In this document: piece after piece, positions 25,355 through 34,440 of the stretch
Numbering within the stretch: the first letter of the stretch is position 1
How the letters are laid out: each line of letters opens with the position of its first letter
Source of the DNA: JADKAV01 sp963732355
Lineage (GTDB): Bacteria; Actinomycetota; Actinomycetes; S36-B12; UBA10799
Direction of reading: 5' to 3'
Assembly: GCA_963732355.1 (NCBI GenBank)
Contig: CAVSZD010000008.1
Location: 21,258-85,257 of the forward strand
Length of the DNA stretch: 64,000 nucleotides
The notes under the pieces: model-generated
Database searches by the model: none
Told to the model about the DNA's origin: nothing
The model's input: only the letters and a program-made list of their open reading frames with translations
Program-made: the position numbers and the translations under genes

Positions 25355-26190
25355 TTCCCGTAACCGCTCTTTCGCAGGGGTTCCGCTAGTCGAAGCAGTT
25401 GTTCGTCGTCGATCCACCCGTTGCGCCAGGCGATCTCCTCCAGACATCCGATCTTCACGCCTTGCCGGTCCTCCATGACGCGCACATACTCTGAAGCATC
25501 GTGCAGCGACCTGAAGGTCCCGGTGTCGAGCCAGGCGGTTCCCCGTGGCAGCACTGAGACGTTGAGTTCCCCGCGCTTCAAGTAGTGAGCGTTGACCGCC
25601 GTGATCTCAAGCTCCCCTCGGGCAGAGGGCCGAATGCTCTTGGCCACATCTACGACATCGGGGCCGTAGAAGTAAAGCCCCGGCACGGCGAAGTTAGACC
25701 GCGGCGTGGCCGGCTTCTCTTCGAGGGACACCGCTCGACCATCCGCGTCGAACTCGACCACGCCGTACTCACTGGGATTGCGAACTTGATAGGCGAAGAT
25801 GTGCCCACCTTCAGTCGCGGTCAGTGGCCGTAACTGCCGACCGAGGCCGGATCCGTGGAAGATGTTGTCGCCCAACACAAGCGAGGCGGAGTCCCCATTC
25901 AAAAAGGCTTCCGCGAGCAGGAAAGCCTGCGCCAACCCCTCGGGTCGTTCCTGCACGACATACTCGAAACGAACCCCGATCTCGGAGCCATCGCCGAGGA
26001 GGCGCTGGAATGAGGGCTGGTCCTCGGGTGTCGTGATGATGAGGATTTCCTTCAGCCCAGCGTGCATCAGGGTGGAAATCGGGTAGTGGACCATGGGCTT
26101 GTCGTACACAGGCATCAGTTGCTTGCTGACACCTCGTGTGATGGGCCAAAGTCGTGATCCCGTACCACCTGCTAGAACGATCCCCCGCAT
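25294..26190 (-). CDS. rmlA: Glucose-1-phosphate thymidylyltransferase
   Basis: The 298-residue protein is a canonical RmlA: MRGIVLAGGTGSRLWPITRG (nucleotide-binding GGxGxRL), SKQLMPVYDKPMVHYPISTL, ASLVLGDNIFHGSGLGRQL, VSLEEKPATPRSNFAVPGLY, and AWLDTGTFRSLHDAS. It makes dTDP-glucose from dTTP and glucose-1-phosphate, the first step of dTDP-rhamnose synthesis. It is oriented opposite to rmlC and rmlB, an unusual arrangement for this pathway. Its 3' end overlaps the 3' end of rmlC by 61 bases. Its start and that of rmlB are only 65 bases apart and divergent, so they share a promoter region. Confidence 0.95.
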   Translation of the reverse strand: MRGIVLAGGTGSRLWPITRGVSKQLMPVYDKPMVHYPISTLMHAGLKEILIITTPEDQPSFQRLLGDGSEIGVRFEYVVQERPEGLAQAFLLAEAFLNGDSASLVLGDNIFHGSGLGRQLRPLTATEGGHIFAYQVRNPSEYGVVEFDADGRAVSLEEKPATPRSNFAVPGLYFYGPDVVDVAKSIRPSARGELEITAVNAHYLKRGELNVSVLPRGTAWLDTGTFRSLHDASEYVRVMEDRQGVKIGCLEEIAWRNGWIDDEQLLRLAEPLRKSGYGNYLAGLVSMGADPASARVDL

Positions 26191-26255
26191 AGCGGCAGTC
26201 TGGCATGCGAGGGACGGGCCTAGAATCGAGGGCAGCCAGAGACAACGGGGGAATT

Positions 26256-27227
26256 ATGCGGATCTTGGTTACGGGCGGCGCCGGCTTCATCGGCTCGAAC
26301 TTCGTGCGGCGCACGCTTACGGACTTCTATCCGGAGTCGGCTGGAGCGCACGTCACGGTGCTCGACAACCTGACGTATGCGGGTCGGTTGGAGAACCTGG
26401 AGCCGGTAGCCGACTCCAGTCGCTTTTCCTTTGTGAAAGGCGATATTTGCGACGCGGATCTCCTTCGACAAGTCGTGCCCGGGCATGACGCCGTGGTGCA
26501 CTTCGCGGCGGAGTCGCACGTGGACAGGTCGATCACCGGACCGGGTCCGTTCTTCATCACCAACGTTGTCGGAACGCAGACGCTGCTGCAGGTCGCACTA
26601 GAAGAGGGAGTGGAGCGATTCCTGCATGTAAGCACCGACGAGGTATATGGCTCGATTGACGAGGGCTCGTGGACAGAGGAGTCCCCTCTACTTCCCAACT
26701 CTCCGTACAGTGCCTCGAAGGCTGCCTCGGACTTGGTGGTTCGGGCCTACCACCAGACCTTCGGGATGGATGTCGTCACAACACGCTGCTCGAACAACTA
26801 CGGGCCGTACCAGTTCCCCGAGAAGGTCATCCCGCTGTTCATCACGAACCTCATGGATGGTCTACCGGTGCCGCTATATGGGGATGGTCAAAACGTTCGC
26901 GACTGGTTGCATGTAGACGACCACTGTCGAGGAATCACCACGGCTCTCGCGCGGGGCAAAGCCGGTGAGACCTACAACATCGGTGGAGGCACGGAGTTGA
27001 GCAACCGGGCACTGACTGAGAATCTTCTGGATCTGATGGGTGTTGGCTGGGAGATGGTTCGCCAAGTCGAGGATCGCAAGGGTCATGACCGGCGGTATTC
27101 GGTGGACTGGTCGAAAGCTGCGGAGCAGATCGGCTACGCGCCAGAGGTATCTCTGTCTGAGGGTCTCGCAGGGACTCTGCAGTGGTATGGAGACAACCCG
27201 GAGCGGTGGCGTCCGCTAAAGCAATAG
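26256..27227 (+). CDS. rmlB: dTDP-glucose 4,6-dehydratase
   Basis: From ATG 26256, preceded by GGGGGAATT, the 323-residue protein shows the extended SDR pattern of RmlB: MRILVTGGAGFIGSNFVRRT (NAD-binding GxxGxxG), HFAAESHVDRSITGP, HVSTDEVYGSID, YSASKAASDLV (catalytic YxxxK), RCSNNYGPYQFPEKVIPLFI, and YGDGQNVRDWLHVDDHC. It dehydrates dTDP-glucose to dTDP-4-keto-6-deoxyglucose. An in-frame start 17 codons upstream is less likely because the Rossmann strand normally begins at the first residues. It is divergent from rmlA. Confidence 0.95.
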   Translation: MRILVTGGAGFIGSNFVRRTLTDFYPESAGAHVTVLDNLTYAGRLENLEPVADSSRFSFVKGDICDADLLRQVVPGHDAVVHFAAESHVDRSITGPGPFFITNVVGTQTLLQVALEEGVERFLHVSTDEVYGSIDEGSWTEESPLLPNSPYSASKAASDLVVRAYHQTFGMDVVTTRCSNNYGPYQFPEKVIPLFITNLMDGLPVPLYGDGQNVRDWLHVDDHCRGITTALARGKAGETYNIGGGTELSNRALTENLLDLMGVGWEMVRQVEDRKGHDRRYSVDWSKAAEQIGYAPEVSLSEGLAGTLQWYGDNPERWRPLKQ

Positions 27228-27448
27228 GGCCGCAGACTCTGACTTGGCGCAGCTTTGACCCAGGCCTGGTGCTGAATGCCGTCGACGTGACCAAGTTCGG
27301 CAACCCGCTTCGTCGTGCGCATGCCCTATCGTCCGCTTGTCATTTCAAAGCCCGTCCAGGCGTGTCCCGCTCTCAAAGGGCCCGAACCCTCAAGCGGGAA
27401 CCGATCCCTAAGGTCCGGCGCCGGCCGGCAGTCGCTATATTTCGGGTT

Positions 27449-28081
27449 ATGCGGGGGGGCAGGTTCACTAGAGTGACACGCTATGCCGAGTACTTGTACA
27501 ACTGGCTGGTGCGGGAACTGCCACATGGTTTGGACTTCTCAATGCGTGCCAAGAGTGCGCGAATAGGGACGGCCGGGAGCACCGGTTACGCGCTCACATC
27601 GAAGAAGGCGCTTCGCAACATTCTCAAGGGGATTGAGATCACCCGCGACGATGCATTCTTGGATATCGGATGTGGTAAGGGCGGAGTCATCTGTTTTGCC
27701 GCTGACTACGAGTTTGGCTACATCACTGGAATCGACTCGGAGCCTTGGCTCGTTGAGCGTGCTGCCAAGAACATCAGGGTCTTAGGGCTTGAGGACCGCG
27801 TGAAGGCGGAGTTGGCAGACGCCCTTGATTTCAGTGACTACGGGCAATACAACTTCTACTTCCTGTTCAATCCATTCGACTCCGACACGTACGACCAAGT
27901 CGTTGAACGGATCGCAACGCAGATGCGGGCATCGTCGCGTCCTGTTTGGTTGATCTGTTACGGCGACTCAAGTGAACGAGCCATCAGAAATGCGGCCGTC
28001 TTCGAACTCATCCGGTCCGACGTCTGCCCGTACCGCGGAAACGACATACGCATTTGGCGTAGTGAACTGGGTCCGTCATGA
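27449..28081 (+). CDS. Class I SAM-dependent methyltransferase
   Basis: The 210-residue protein (ATG 27449) contains the SAM-binding Rossmann motif DAFLDIGCGKGGVICFAADY (motif I, D-x-GCGKG), then GIDSEPWLVERAAKN (motif II) and NFYFLFNPFDSDTYDQVVER (motif IV region). This resembles small class I methyltransferases found in polysaccharide clusters. It likely methylates a sugar or a precursor, but the substrate cannot be read from the sequence. A long in-frame extension upstream to 27182 is not conserved-looking and overlaps the rmlB 3' end. Its TGA stop overlaps the ATG of the following acetyltransferase gene (ATGA at 28078). Confidence 0.75.
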   Translation: MRGGRFTRVTRYAEYLYNWLVRELPHGLDFSMRAKSARIGTAGSTGYALTSKKALRNILKGIEITRDDAFLDIGCGKGGVICFAADYEFGYITGIDSEPWLVERAAKNIRVLGLEDRVKAELADALDFSDYGQYNFYFLFNPFDSDTYDQVVERIATQMRASSRPVWLICYGDSSERAIRNAAVFELIRSDVCPYRGNDIRIWRSELGPS

Positions 28082-28722
28082 TCTCCGCAATCGTCCGAAT
28101 GCCCATCTCGGCCGGTTCGTGGAGCTGCAGATGCAGCGGCATGGTGCGTGGCTCCGCTGAGGTCGAGGAGGACTTCATTGTCTTCGCTACGGCAGGGGGA
28201 GTCACTGCCAGCGAAGCCGCAGAAGTCGAACTACATGAGTTCCGCCTTGAGATGTGGCGTCCAAGGGCAATGCGCTGGGTTCCGTCGGGTCTTGGCAGAC
28301 ACTTCGCAGTGTGGTCGCTTTTGCATTACCTTCGGGTCCTAAGGAACCGCGGTCTCGCAGTGCTGCTCATCTGGCATGAAGATCGTCTGGTGCACCACAC
28401 CTGCCTGATACCGAAGTGGTGGCGCTGGCCGTTCATGAAGAGCGGAGATGTTCAGATATCAGATATGTATACCGACGTGGCCTATAGGGGTCAAGGACTC
28501 GCGACCTATGCGGTGCGCCTTCTGGTTGACTCCGTTGATAGGTCAACGGTCGTTTGGTATTCAGCAAGGGAAAGCAACGCTGCCTCACTGGACGTTGCGG
28601 AAAAACTGGGAATGCATGCGGTCGGTACAGCGCAGAGGACCACACGGCTGAGGAGTCGCCTCCTCGGACAGTTGAGAGTCACATCTTGGAAGGGCGAGGT
28701 TGCTAGGGCTTGGGTCAAGTGA
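28078..28722 (+). CDS. GNAT-family N-acetyltransferase
   Basis: The 214-residue protein carries GNAT motif A in its C-terminal half: VQISDMYTDVAYRGQGLATY (R-G-Q-G-L-A acetyl-CoA pyrophosphate loop), followed by SARESNAASLDVAEKLGM, the typical GNAT motif B with a Lys-Leu-Gly end. The N-terminal part includes HHTCLIPKWWRWPFM. It probably acetylates an amino-sugar or another glycan component. The start ATG overlaps the previous stop (ATGA), indicating translational coupling with the methyltransferase. The first ~30 residues (Ser/Cys-rich) look unlike the family, so a start further downstream is possible. Confidence 0.7.
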   Translation: MISAIVRMPISAGSWSCRCSGMVRGSAEVEEDFIVFATAGGVTASEAAEVELHEFRLEMWRPRAMRWVPSGLGRHFAVWSLLHYLRVLRNRGLAVLLIWHEDRLVHHTCLIPKWWRWPFMKSGDVQISDMYTDVAYRGQGLATYAVRLLVDSVDRSTVVWYSARESNAASLDVAEKLGMHAVGTAQRTTRLRSRLLGQLRVTSWKGEVARAWVK

Positions 28723-28865
28723 AAGTCGCTCCTGACTGAATACGTTAGGCTGAATTGAAAGGGGGAGAAGTTGTTGAGTTCATTGCTGCGTCGGAGAACA
28801 GTTCCGCTCACTGTGAAACGCCCGCTTTCGCTTGCTGCTCCCGCCGTCCTCTCGGTCGGTTGATC

Positions 28866-29666
28866 GTGGCGGAGGACGTGAAGTCGGCGTGGACAGCAAC
28901 GTCGTCGCCCTTGGTTTCGGTCATAATGCCCACCTTTCAGAGCGAGCAGTTCATTGATGCAGCTGTACGATCTGTGCTGGCGCAGAGCGTGCCGGACTTG
29001 GAGCTGCTGATTGCCGATGATGGGTCGACAGATAAGACCACCGAGATCATCGGGTTGTGGCAACAAAGAGACAACCGCGTGCAACTGGTCTCGAATCAGC
29101 GTCTGGGCGGTCCAGGTCCCGCTCGCAATGCCGCAATCTCACACGCCCGTGGCTCATTCATTGCGTTCTTGGACAGTGACGATGTGTGGTTCTCGGAGAA
29201 ACTTGCAGTGCAGCTCCAGAGCATGAGTCGAACCAGTGCAGGTCTCTCATACACGGGCTATAGACGGATTGATGAGATGGACCGGCCACTCAGCATCGTC
29301 AGGCCACCGGACTCTGTCACCCGTGAAAGGCTTCTCAGGAGTAACGTAATTGCTTGCTCCACGGTGATCTACGACCGCCGCAGACTTGGTCTTCGATTCA
29401 TGCCGGAGTTGGCGCGTGGTCAGGACTACGCCATGTGGCTTGAACTGCTTCGATCCGGTGCGGCTTCGGGTGTACCTGAGCCCCTTGCACTTTATCGAGT
29501 CAGGTCCGAGTCGGTTTCTTCAAACAAGTGGAAGTCGGCGAACTCCATCTGGGACGTCTACAGGGAAGCTGGTGTGACCTCGAGAGTGAGGTCCAGTTGG
29601 TATTTCGCGCACTATGCAGTCCACGGGGTTAAACGCCGCCTCCGGGAGTTGCGCCGATACCCATGA
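28866..29666 (+). CDS. Family 2 glycosyltransferase
   Basis: The GT-A fold is clear: SPLVSVIMPTFQSEQFIDAA, DLELLIADDGSTDKT, GGPGPARNAAISHARGSFIA, FLDSDDVWFSEKLAVQL (the DxDD nucleotide-sugar/metal-binding motif), and ARGQDYAMWLELL (the catalytic-base ED/QD region). GTG 28866 places the domain 17 residues after the start; a TTG at 28755 would add 37 residues with no family character. It transfers a sugar during repeat-unit assembly on the cytoplasmic face, by context. Acceptor and donor are not predictable here. Confidence 0.85.
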   Translation: MAEDVKSAWTATSSPLVSVIMPTFQSEQFIDAAVRSVLAQSVPDLELLIADDGSTDKTTEIIGLWQQRDNRVQLVSNQRLGGPGPARNAAISHARGSFIAFLDSDDVWFSEKLAVQLQSMSRTSAGLSYTGYRRIDEMDRPLSIVRPPDSVTRERLLRSNVIACSTVIYDRRRLGLRFMPELARGQDYAMWLELLRSGAASGVPEPLALYRVRSESVSSNKWKSANSIWDVYREAGVTSRVRSSWYFAHYAVHGVKRRLRELRRYP

Positions 29667-29740
29667 CACCTTTCAAACGAACACTGCCTATCGAAAGCCC
29701 CCGCCTGAGGCTCCCAAGAGAGAGGGCGTGATGAGCCTTC

Positions 29741-30631
29741 ATGTATGACGAATCCCGCGGGCCGGGGTTAGCGCCTGAATTCGGCTGCCTTTTCATCGTG
29801 ATCGGATATCAGCGCTCGGACTTGGTACTGGGCTTCCTACGCTCATTGCTCGGTCAGGAGAGGTCCACCTGGCGTTGTGTGGTGGTGGATAACGACGCGT
29901 CCAACGGGGACATACGGGCTGTTGCTGAGAGCGTCGCTGACGCCCGCGTCGCATACGTAGCGGCGAACCAGAATCTCGGCTATTTCCCAGGGGCCGATTT
30001 AGGCCTGCGGACTTGGAGAGCCGCCGGACGCGCAATGCCAGACTGGGTTGTTATCTGCAACCAGGACCTTGTTCTCCAGACTGATTTCGTTTCGCGACTG
30101 GGTGACTTCGAGCCCGAGGTTCAGGATCGTGTGTGGTGCTTGGCGCCTCGTGTTCTCGACTCAACAACCAACGGGGACTCGAATCCCTACATGGTCACCC
30201 GACCATCCATAACAAAGCAGCTTGCAGTCGCGCTTCTGAGTCTGAGTAGCAGGAGTTATTCGATCTTGGCTGCTCGGTACGACCGGAACGAGGTACAACG
30301 TGCGGAACAGAGAATCCAAGAAGGCGAGCGGGAGATCTACGCGGCCCACGGCTCATTGATATGTGTGAGTAGTGCCTTCTTCGATGCAGGAGGCACTATC
30401 AATCGCCGGCGGAGGCTTTTCGGAGAGGAGGTCTTCCTGGCGGAGCAACTGGCTCGTTCTGGAGCGCGCACCTTGTACCTGCCTTCGCTGCGCGCAACCC
30501 ACGAGGCGCACGCGACGACCGAGCATTCCGACATCCGGGATGCGAAGGCGATCATGGCGGAGCGCCGTGCAGCGAGTTGGGGAATCGTGGGGGAACTCCT
30601 GAGGGCAAGACTCCGCCGCACCGGTAACTGA
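29741..30631 (+). CDS. Family 2 glycosyltransferase, rhamnosyltransferase-like
   Basis: The 296-residue protein has a GT2 layout of the WbbL/rhamnosyltransferase type: FIVIGYQRSDLVLGFLRSLL, CVVVDNDASNGDIR, YVAANQNLGYFPGADLGLRT (the NxNxGxxxGxN-type motif), WVVICNQDLVLQTDF (the DxD-like QD site), and AAHGSLICVSSAFFDAGG. GEEVFLAEQLARSG supplies the (E)E near the base. With rmlA/B/C close by, dTDP-L-rhamnose is a plausible donor; this is inference. It is followed one base after its stop by the flippase gene, so they form one operon. Confidence 0.8.
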   Translation: MYDESRGPGLAPEFGCLFIVIGYQRSDLVLGFLRSLLGQERSTWRCVVVDNDASNGDIRAVAESVADARVAYVAANQNLGYFPGADLGLRTWRAAGRAMPDWVVICNQDLVLQTDFVSRLGDFEPEVQDRVWCLAPRVLDSTTNGDSNPYMVTRPSITKQLAVALLSLSSRSYSILAARYDRNEVQRAEQRIQEGEREIYAAHGSLICVSSAFFDAGGTINRRRRLFGEEVFLAEQLARSGARTLYLPSLRATHEAHATTEHSDIRDAKAIMAERRAASWGIVGELLRARLRRTGN

Positions 30632-30632
30632 C

Positions 30633-32003
30633 GTGAGTCAAACATCACCGGTCGGCATTGAATCGATGAACAACGGAGGAAGACGGGAACTGGCAGCTTC
30701 CACTGCCGCAAGCACCGCCCTCATGTTTGTGCTGGGCAAGTACGTTGCGAATGCCTTTGGACCAGTTGGTGCTGGCTACCAAGGAGGGTTCAACAGTGCA
30801 GTGACGGTGGCTGCCAGTCTGGCCCTCTTCGGAACCACCACATCAGTGCCTGCATATGCGGCCAGGTTCGCGCAACAGGCAGTGGAACTGACTCGCAGAC
30901 TCGTGCGCCTGCTGGCCGTGACCGTGTTGGCGGCCACACCTGTGTTATCGCTTCTTATTGCACCAGTGCTGCATCCGACATTCAGTGCGGGAGTTCTGGC
31001 TCCCGCGTCTTTTCTGGCGCTTCTCGCGGCAACTGCTACTCCCCTCTCCCGCACAATGCTGTCCGTCTACGGGTCTTCCAGGGATGTGGCCTTGCAGCAG
31101 GTCATCTACTCTGCTGTTTCAGTTGCAGTCACCGTAGGTCTCCTTGATGCTTTTGGCCTTGCCTACCTGCCCCTATCACTCGCGACTGGGATGGTGGCGG
31201 GCCAGACTCTAGCAACCGTCGTGCTCCGTTTTTGGAGTGGACCGACTCGAAAGATACTCGCACACGGCAAGAACCAGGGACCTCCCACGCAAGCCCTGCT
31301 TGCTTACTCCTTCCCGTATTTCGTTACTGCATCGTGTGGACAACTGGCATTCGCCGGTCTCCCATACGTTGTGCTCGCACTTGCGGGGGCAGAGGTAGCC
31401 GGGCTCTTCCGATCAGGTCTCTCCGTCTCCCTGGCAGCATACGGGGTCCTTTACACCTCTGTATTGTTCAATCTCTACCCCAGGCTGGCTAGCGCGAAGA
31501 CACGAAGCGTTGTCTCAGAACACCTCTACTCTGAGGTACGCGTCATTCTCAAGTGGGGCTCTATCGCCGCTGTATGCATTGCTGTCTCTGCGCCCTTGTT
31601 GTTGTGGCTAGCTTTCTCGAAGGAGTTCGTGGTCGGTTCTGCGTGCTTGGCTTTCCTTTCGGTGGCAAGCGTGCCAAGACTGCTCACGAGCGTTAACACA
31701 ATGACGCTCATGGCGTCTGGTAAGCGGCGAGGGATGCTTGTCACGGAACTAAGTGCCGGCCTTCTGGTCATGATTGGCGCCTCGATAGCTGCAATAGCCA
31801 AGAGCGAGACAGCCATCGGGTTCGCGTTCCTGATATCGTCACTGGTTGGACTCGGGGTTGCAGAGACCACGACGAGGCGCCTGACGTCCCACTCAGCTCT
31901 ACTCTCTATTCGACGTATGCCTGCCATCGGCTGGTGGTCGGCTGCGGCCGGGCTCATTGGCTCCTTCGGAGGCTTGATCTGGGCCATCACTTTCGGTGGG
32001 TGA
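30633..32003 (+). CDS. Wzx-like polysaccharide flippase
   Basis: The 456-residue protein is strongly hydrophobic with about 12 to 14 transmembrane segments, the expected number for Wzx/MOP-family exporters. N-terminal signature TALMFVLGKYVANAFGPVGA and the segment GATATPLSRTMLSV-like loop suit O-antigen flippases. It would move the lipid-linked repeat unit to the outer face of the membrane. It starts with GTG 30633, one base after the GT2 stop. Its 3' end overlaps the 3' end of the Wzy-like gene on the other strand by 105 bases (31899-32003). Confidence 0.75.
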   Translation: MSQTSPVGIESMNNGGRRELAASTAASTALMFVLGKYVANAFGPVGAGYQGGFNSAVTVAASLALFGTTTSVPAYAARFAQQAVELTRRLVRLLAVTVLAATPVLSLLIAPVLHPTFSAGVLAPASFLALLAATATPLSRTMLSVYGSSRDVALQQVIYSAVSVAVTVGLLDAFGLAYLPLSLATGMVAGQTLATVVLRFWSGPTRKILAHGKNQGPPTQALLAYSFPYFVTASCGQLAFAGLPYVVLALAGAEVAGLFRSGLSVSLAAYGVLYTSVLFNLYPRLASAKTRSVVSEHLYSEVRVILKWGSIAAVCIAVSAPLLLWLAFSKEFVVGSACLAFLSVASVPRLLTSVNTMTLMASGKRRGMLVTELSAGLLVMIGASIAAIAKSETAIGFAFLISSLVGLGVAETTTRRLTSHSALLSIRRMPAIGWWSAAAGLIGSFGGLIWAITFGG

Positions 32004-33353
32004 GAGGTGAGTAAGAATCACGGGTCGGGCGGTCACCAGGTGATCACCACCCCAATCTCGTTCCTGTGTTCTCGCGAAGATCGCCACAAAGGTGAACGCG
32101 CCGATGAATGACAGGATGACGTTCGCGAAGATTGTCATTACCTGGGCCACAGACATGAAGATGAGGGCGTAGGCAAAAGAGACAACCACGCCTGCCTTGG
32201 ACGACCCCGCACCTGCAAGCCGATAGCAGCGTCCGACAATCCATCCGCAGCCAAAGAACACAACGATCTGTCCAACCACCCCGAAGTCTTCCTGAGTATT
32301 TCTGAACATGGTGTAGACATTCGTCGCTTGCGACTCCCCCGGAAGGATCACAAAGTCCGAGTAGGCTTTGGTCGCAGCGCTGTCCGAGCCCGTCACCGCG
32401 CCCAACCCGGCAACGCTGGACGCACCCCAGTTCATAGTCGCCTCAACCCCGGCCTGACTTACCTCCCAGGATGCGAATGCAGGCAGAGAGAACAACAAAT
32501 AGGAGCGGACTCGCTCTGTCCCTATTTGCACATTTTCGCCCGAGAATGAGCCGAGGCGCAGGACGCTGAGCGCGACGAAGCAAGCAACGACGCTAGCCAC
32601 TGCAAGGATGGCCGTACCCATTCGTTTCGGAGTCAGTGCTGGAGCACGTCCATGGACGACGACGAACGTGGATACTAGTGAGCTGAGCACGCAGGCCGAG
32701 GCGTAGAGAAACACAGCCTTCTGGGTTGTGATGATCGCGTAGGGCAGGGCGCTTGCGATCGGGACTAGTAGGTACAGGAGCCGCGCTCTTGTCCGAGTAA
32801 TCAGGAAACCGGCCGGCGCGACTAGGCAAATGGCGTAGACGACGGCAAGGCTCGCGGAAACCAACGGACCTAATTGGAGCTCACCGGCGTAGTTCGCGCG
32901 TGCAGTCTGGTTGGAGATCGAAGCGACCTGATCGGCTAAGCCACTGCCAGAGACCGCTGCGCCTTCTGGCGCGGCGACGAGGGCAGCAGTAGTACCTGCC
33001 GCAATCCCCGCAAACATGGCGTATCGAAGTACACGGGGGTAACTCGTGGGAAAGGTGCGACGACCCGGATAGAGCTTGGCACTTCCCGTCTCTGGAGAGT
33101 GAAGCGGGTTGGCCAGGTAAGCGGCGATGCAAAATGTTGTTACGCAGGCAATCGGAATCAAAAGCGGGCCGAACGATACGAATGTATGCGGCACAACCAA
33201 GAGACACGCCATCAGTATTAGAGCCCAGTAGCCGGCCATAATACGGGAGGGTTCGAAAAGGCGCCCCCGAACGAAGACCAGTAGTACTAAGAGACTGATG
33301 GCCAGGAGTAGAAAGCCCGTCATGCTATCGATACCCCCAGCTGTACTGTCCAC
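31899..33353 (-). CDS. Wzy-like oligosaccharide repeat-unit polymerase
   Basis: The 484-residue protein has about 11 to 12 transmembrane segments, for example GFLLLAISLLVLLVFVRG, YWALILMACLLVVPHTFV and YLLFSLPAFASWEVSQ. A larger hydrophilic loop (GASSVAGLGAVTGSDSAATK) follows, as in O-antigen polymerases. Membership is inferred from topology, size and the adjacent Wzx-like gene, since Wzy proteins share little sequence. The start may be GTG/ATG at 33353 or the Met 10 codons later (33323). Its C-terminal tail (TESDGPDQASEGANEPGRSR) is polar, low-complexity, and encoded opposite the last segments of the flippase gene. Confidence 0.7.
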   Translation of the reverse strand: MDSTAGGIDSMTGFLLLAISLLVLLVFVRGRLFEPSRIMAGYWALILMACLLVVPHTFVSFGPLLIPIACVTTFCIAAYLANPLHSPETGSAKLYPGRRTFPTSYPRVLRYAMFAGIAAGTTAALVAAPEGAAVSGSGLADQVASISNQTARANYAGELQLGPLVSASLAVVYAICLVAPAGFLITRTRARLLYLLVPIASALPYAIITTQKAVFLYASACVLSSLVSTFVVVHGRAPALTPKRMGTAILAVASVVACFVALSVLRLGSFSGENVQIGTERVRSYLLFSLPAFASWEVSQAGVEATMNWGASSVAGLGAVTGSDSAATKAYSDFVILPGESQATNVYTMFRNTQEDFGVVGQIVVFFGCGWIVGRCYRLAGAGSSKAGVVVSFAYALIFMSVAQVMTIFANVILSFIGAFTFVAIFARTQERDWGGDHLVTARPVILTHLSPTESDGPDQASEGANEPGRSRPPADGRHTSNRE

Positions 33354-33627
33354 GTGGTCCGATCTGACAACTTCTTTCCCGCCTGTGCTCGAGGGATGGG
33401 ACTGTCATGATGGGCATACACGTGAGTGGCTGATCGCCGTGGGTACCCGGTGGCACAGGGGGCTTCCGGTCGGCTCGCCTTCCGCGACCAGTTGAGCGTT
33501 CCGTGTGGCCCCTGCCCGGGGGGCGCGTACCCCGTACGGGTTCTCCGCTGCCTGAGACAGTGGGTCGACGCACCATCGGCCCGGGCGCCATTCACCAAGC
33601 CGCGCCGGCAAGAGCTGATCGACATGG

Positions 33628-34440
33628 TCACCTCGCATGCTTGGCTTCTCCAACTTGACGGCGAAGCAAGTCTCTGTTGCCCAGCAAGAGTGATTCGTCG
33701 GCCTCACTCCAGCAGTCAAGGATTCGTCGCAGGTTAGCGACCTCCCTGAGTAGGCTGTCTTGCACGAGATGTGAGCCTTCTGACTCGCATGCCCTTCGGA
33801 AACCGCGCGACAGAATTACTCTTGAGGAACTGAGACGAACATGCTCTCCGAGTATGCAAGTGGGACTAATCGGACCCTGGCCCGCAGGTGCGATACCACC
33901 AAATCCGAAGGGCAAGCTCGTTTCCGTGAAACGCCTTGCCAGGAGTGGAACCAGGCCGCCTGACACTAACTCAAACATGAAGTCCAGCCTCATTTCGATG
34001 TGGAGATCGTTCAGTCCGACATGCATCTCGTCAATGCCCGGGCAGGCGAGGATCTCATCGATCCGAGCCACTGCTGAGGAGGTCTCGAGCAATAGGCAGG
34101 TACGTGCTCGTCCAGCAACGGCGTCAACGAATAGCCGTACCTCATCCGCGGTGCGGAACATCGGGAGCATGATCAAACCTGCTCCCCCAGCTAGGCTTTG
34201 TTCGATCTCACCCAGGCTGCCGGGGTGCCAAGGATTGACTCGCACCATTAGATGGCCAGTGCCTACCTGTTCTGCCATCAAGGGGATGTCGCCAATCGAG
34301 TGATTGGAGATCAGGGTGTCTCGCAGGGCCTGACGCTTAGCTTTGCCCCTCGTCTCCAAGTCGACCATGATGCGGTCGACGCCAGCCACAACGCACATCG
34401 AAGCGAACTGGGGGTCGTTAGTTATCTGTATGAACTTCAC
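33628..34440 (-). CDS. HpcH/HpaI aldolase / citrate-lyase-like protein
   Basis: The 270-residue protein starts with GTG (34440), overlapping the previous stop as GTGA. Motifs suit class II pyruvate aldolases of the HpcH/HpaI and citrate-lyase-beta type: GVDRIMVDLETRGKAK, LMVRVNPWHPGSLGEIEQSL, AGLIMLPMFRTADEV, CLLLETSSAVARIDEI (metal-ligand Glu), and MHVGLNDLHIEM (metal-ligand Asp). Such enzymes cleave or form C-C bonds between pyruvate or acetyl-CoA and an aldehyde. The family member here may produce or consume a keto-acid building block. The operon partners are a PLP decarboxylase, an initiating transferase and an aminotransferase. Confidence 0.75.
   Translation of the reverse strand: MKFIQITNDPQFASMCVVAGVDRIMVDLETRGKAKRQALRDTLISNHSIGDIPLMAEQVGTGHLMVRVNPWHPGSLGEIEQSLAGGAGLIMLPMFRTADEVRLFVDAVAGRARTCLLLETSSAVARIDEILACPGIDEMHVGLNDLHIEMRLDFMFELVSGGLVPLLARRFTETSLPFGFGGIAPAGQGPISPTCILGEHVRLSSSRVILSRGFRRACESEGSHLVQDSLLREVANLRRILDCWSEADESLLLGNRDLLRRQVGEAKHAR

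Noticed and set aside
33354..33627. A small gene between the polymerase-like and aldolase genes
   Set aside because: Open frames exist on both strands but have no domain signature, and none has a convincing start with ribosome-binding site.
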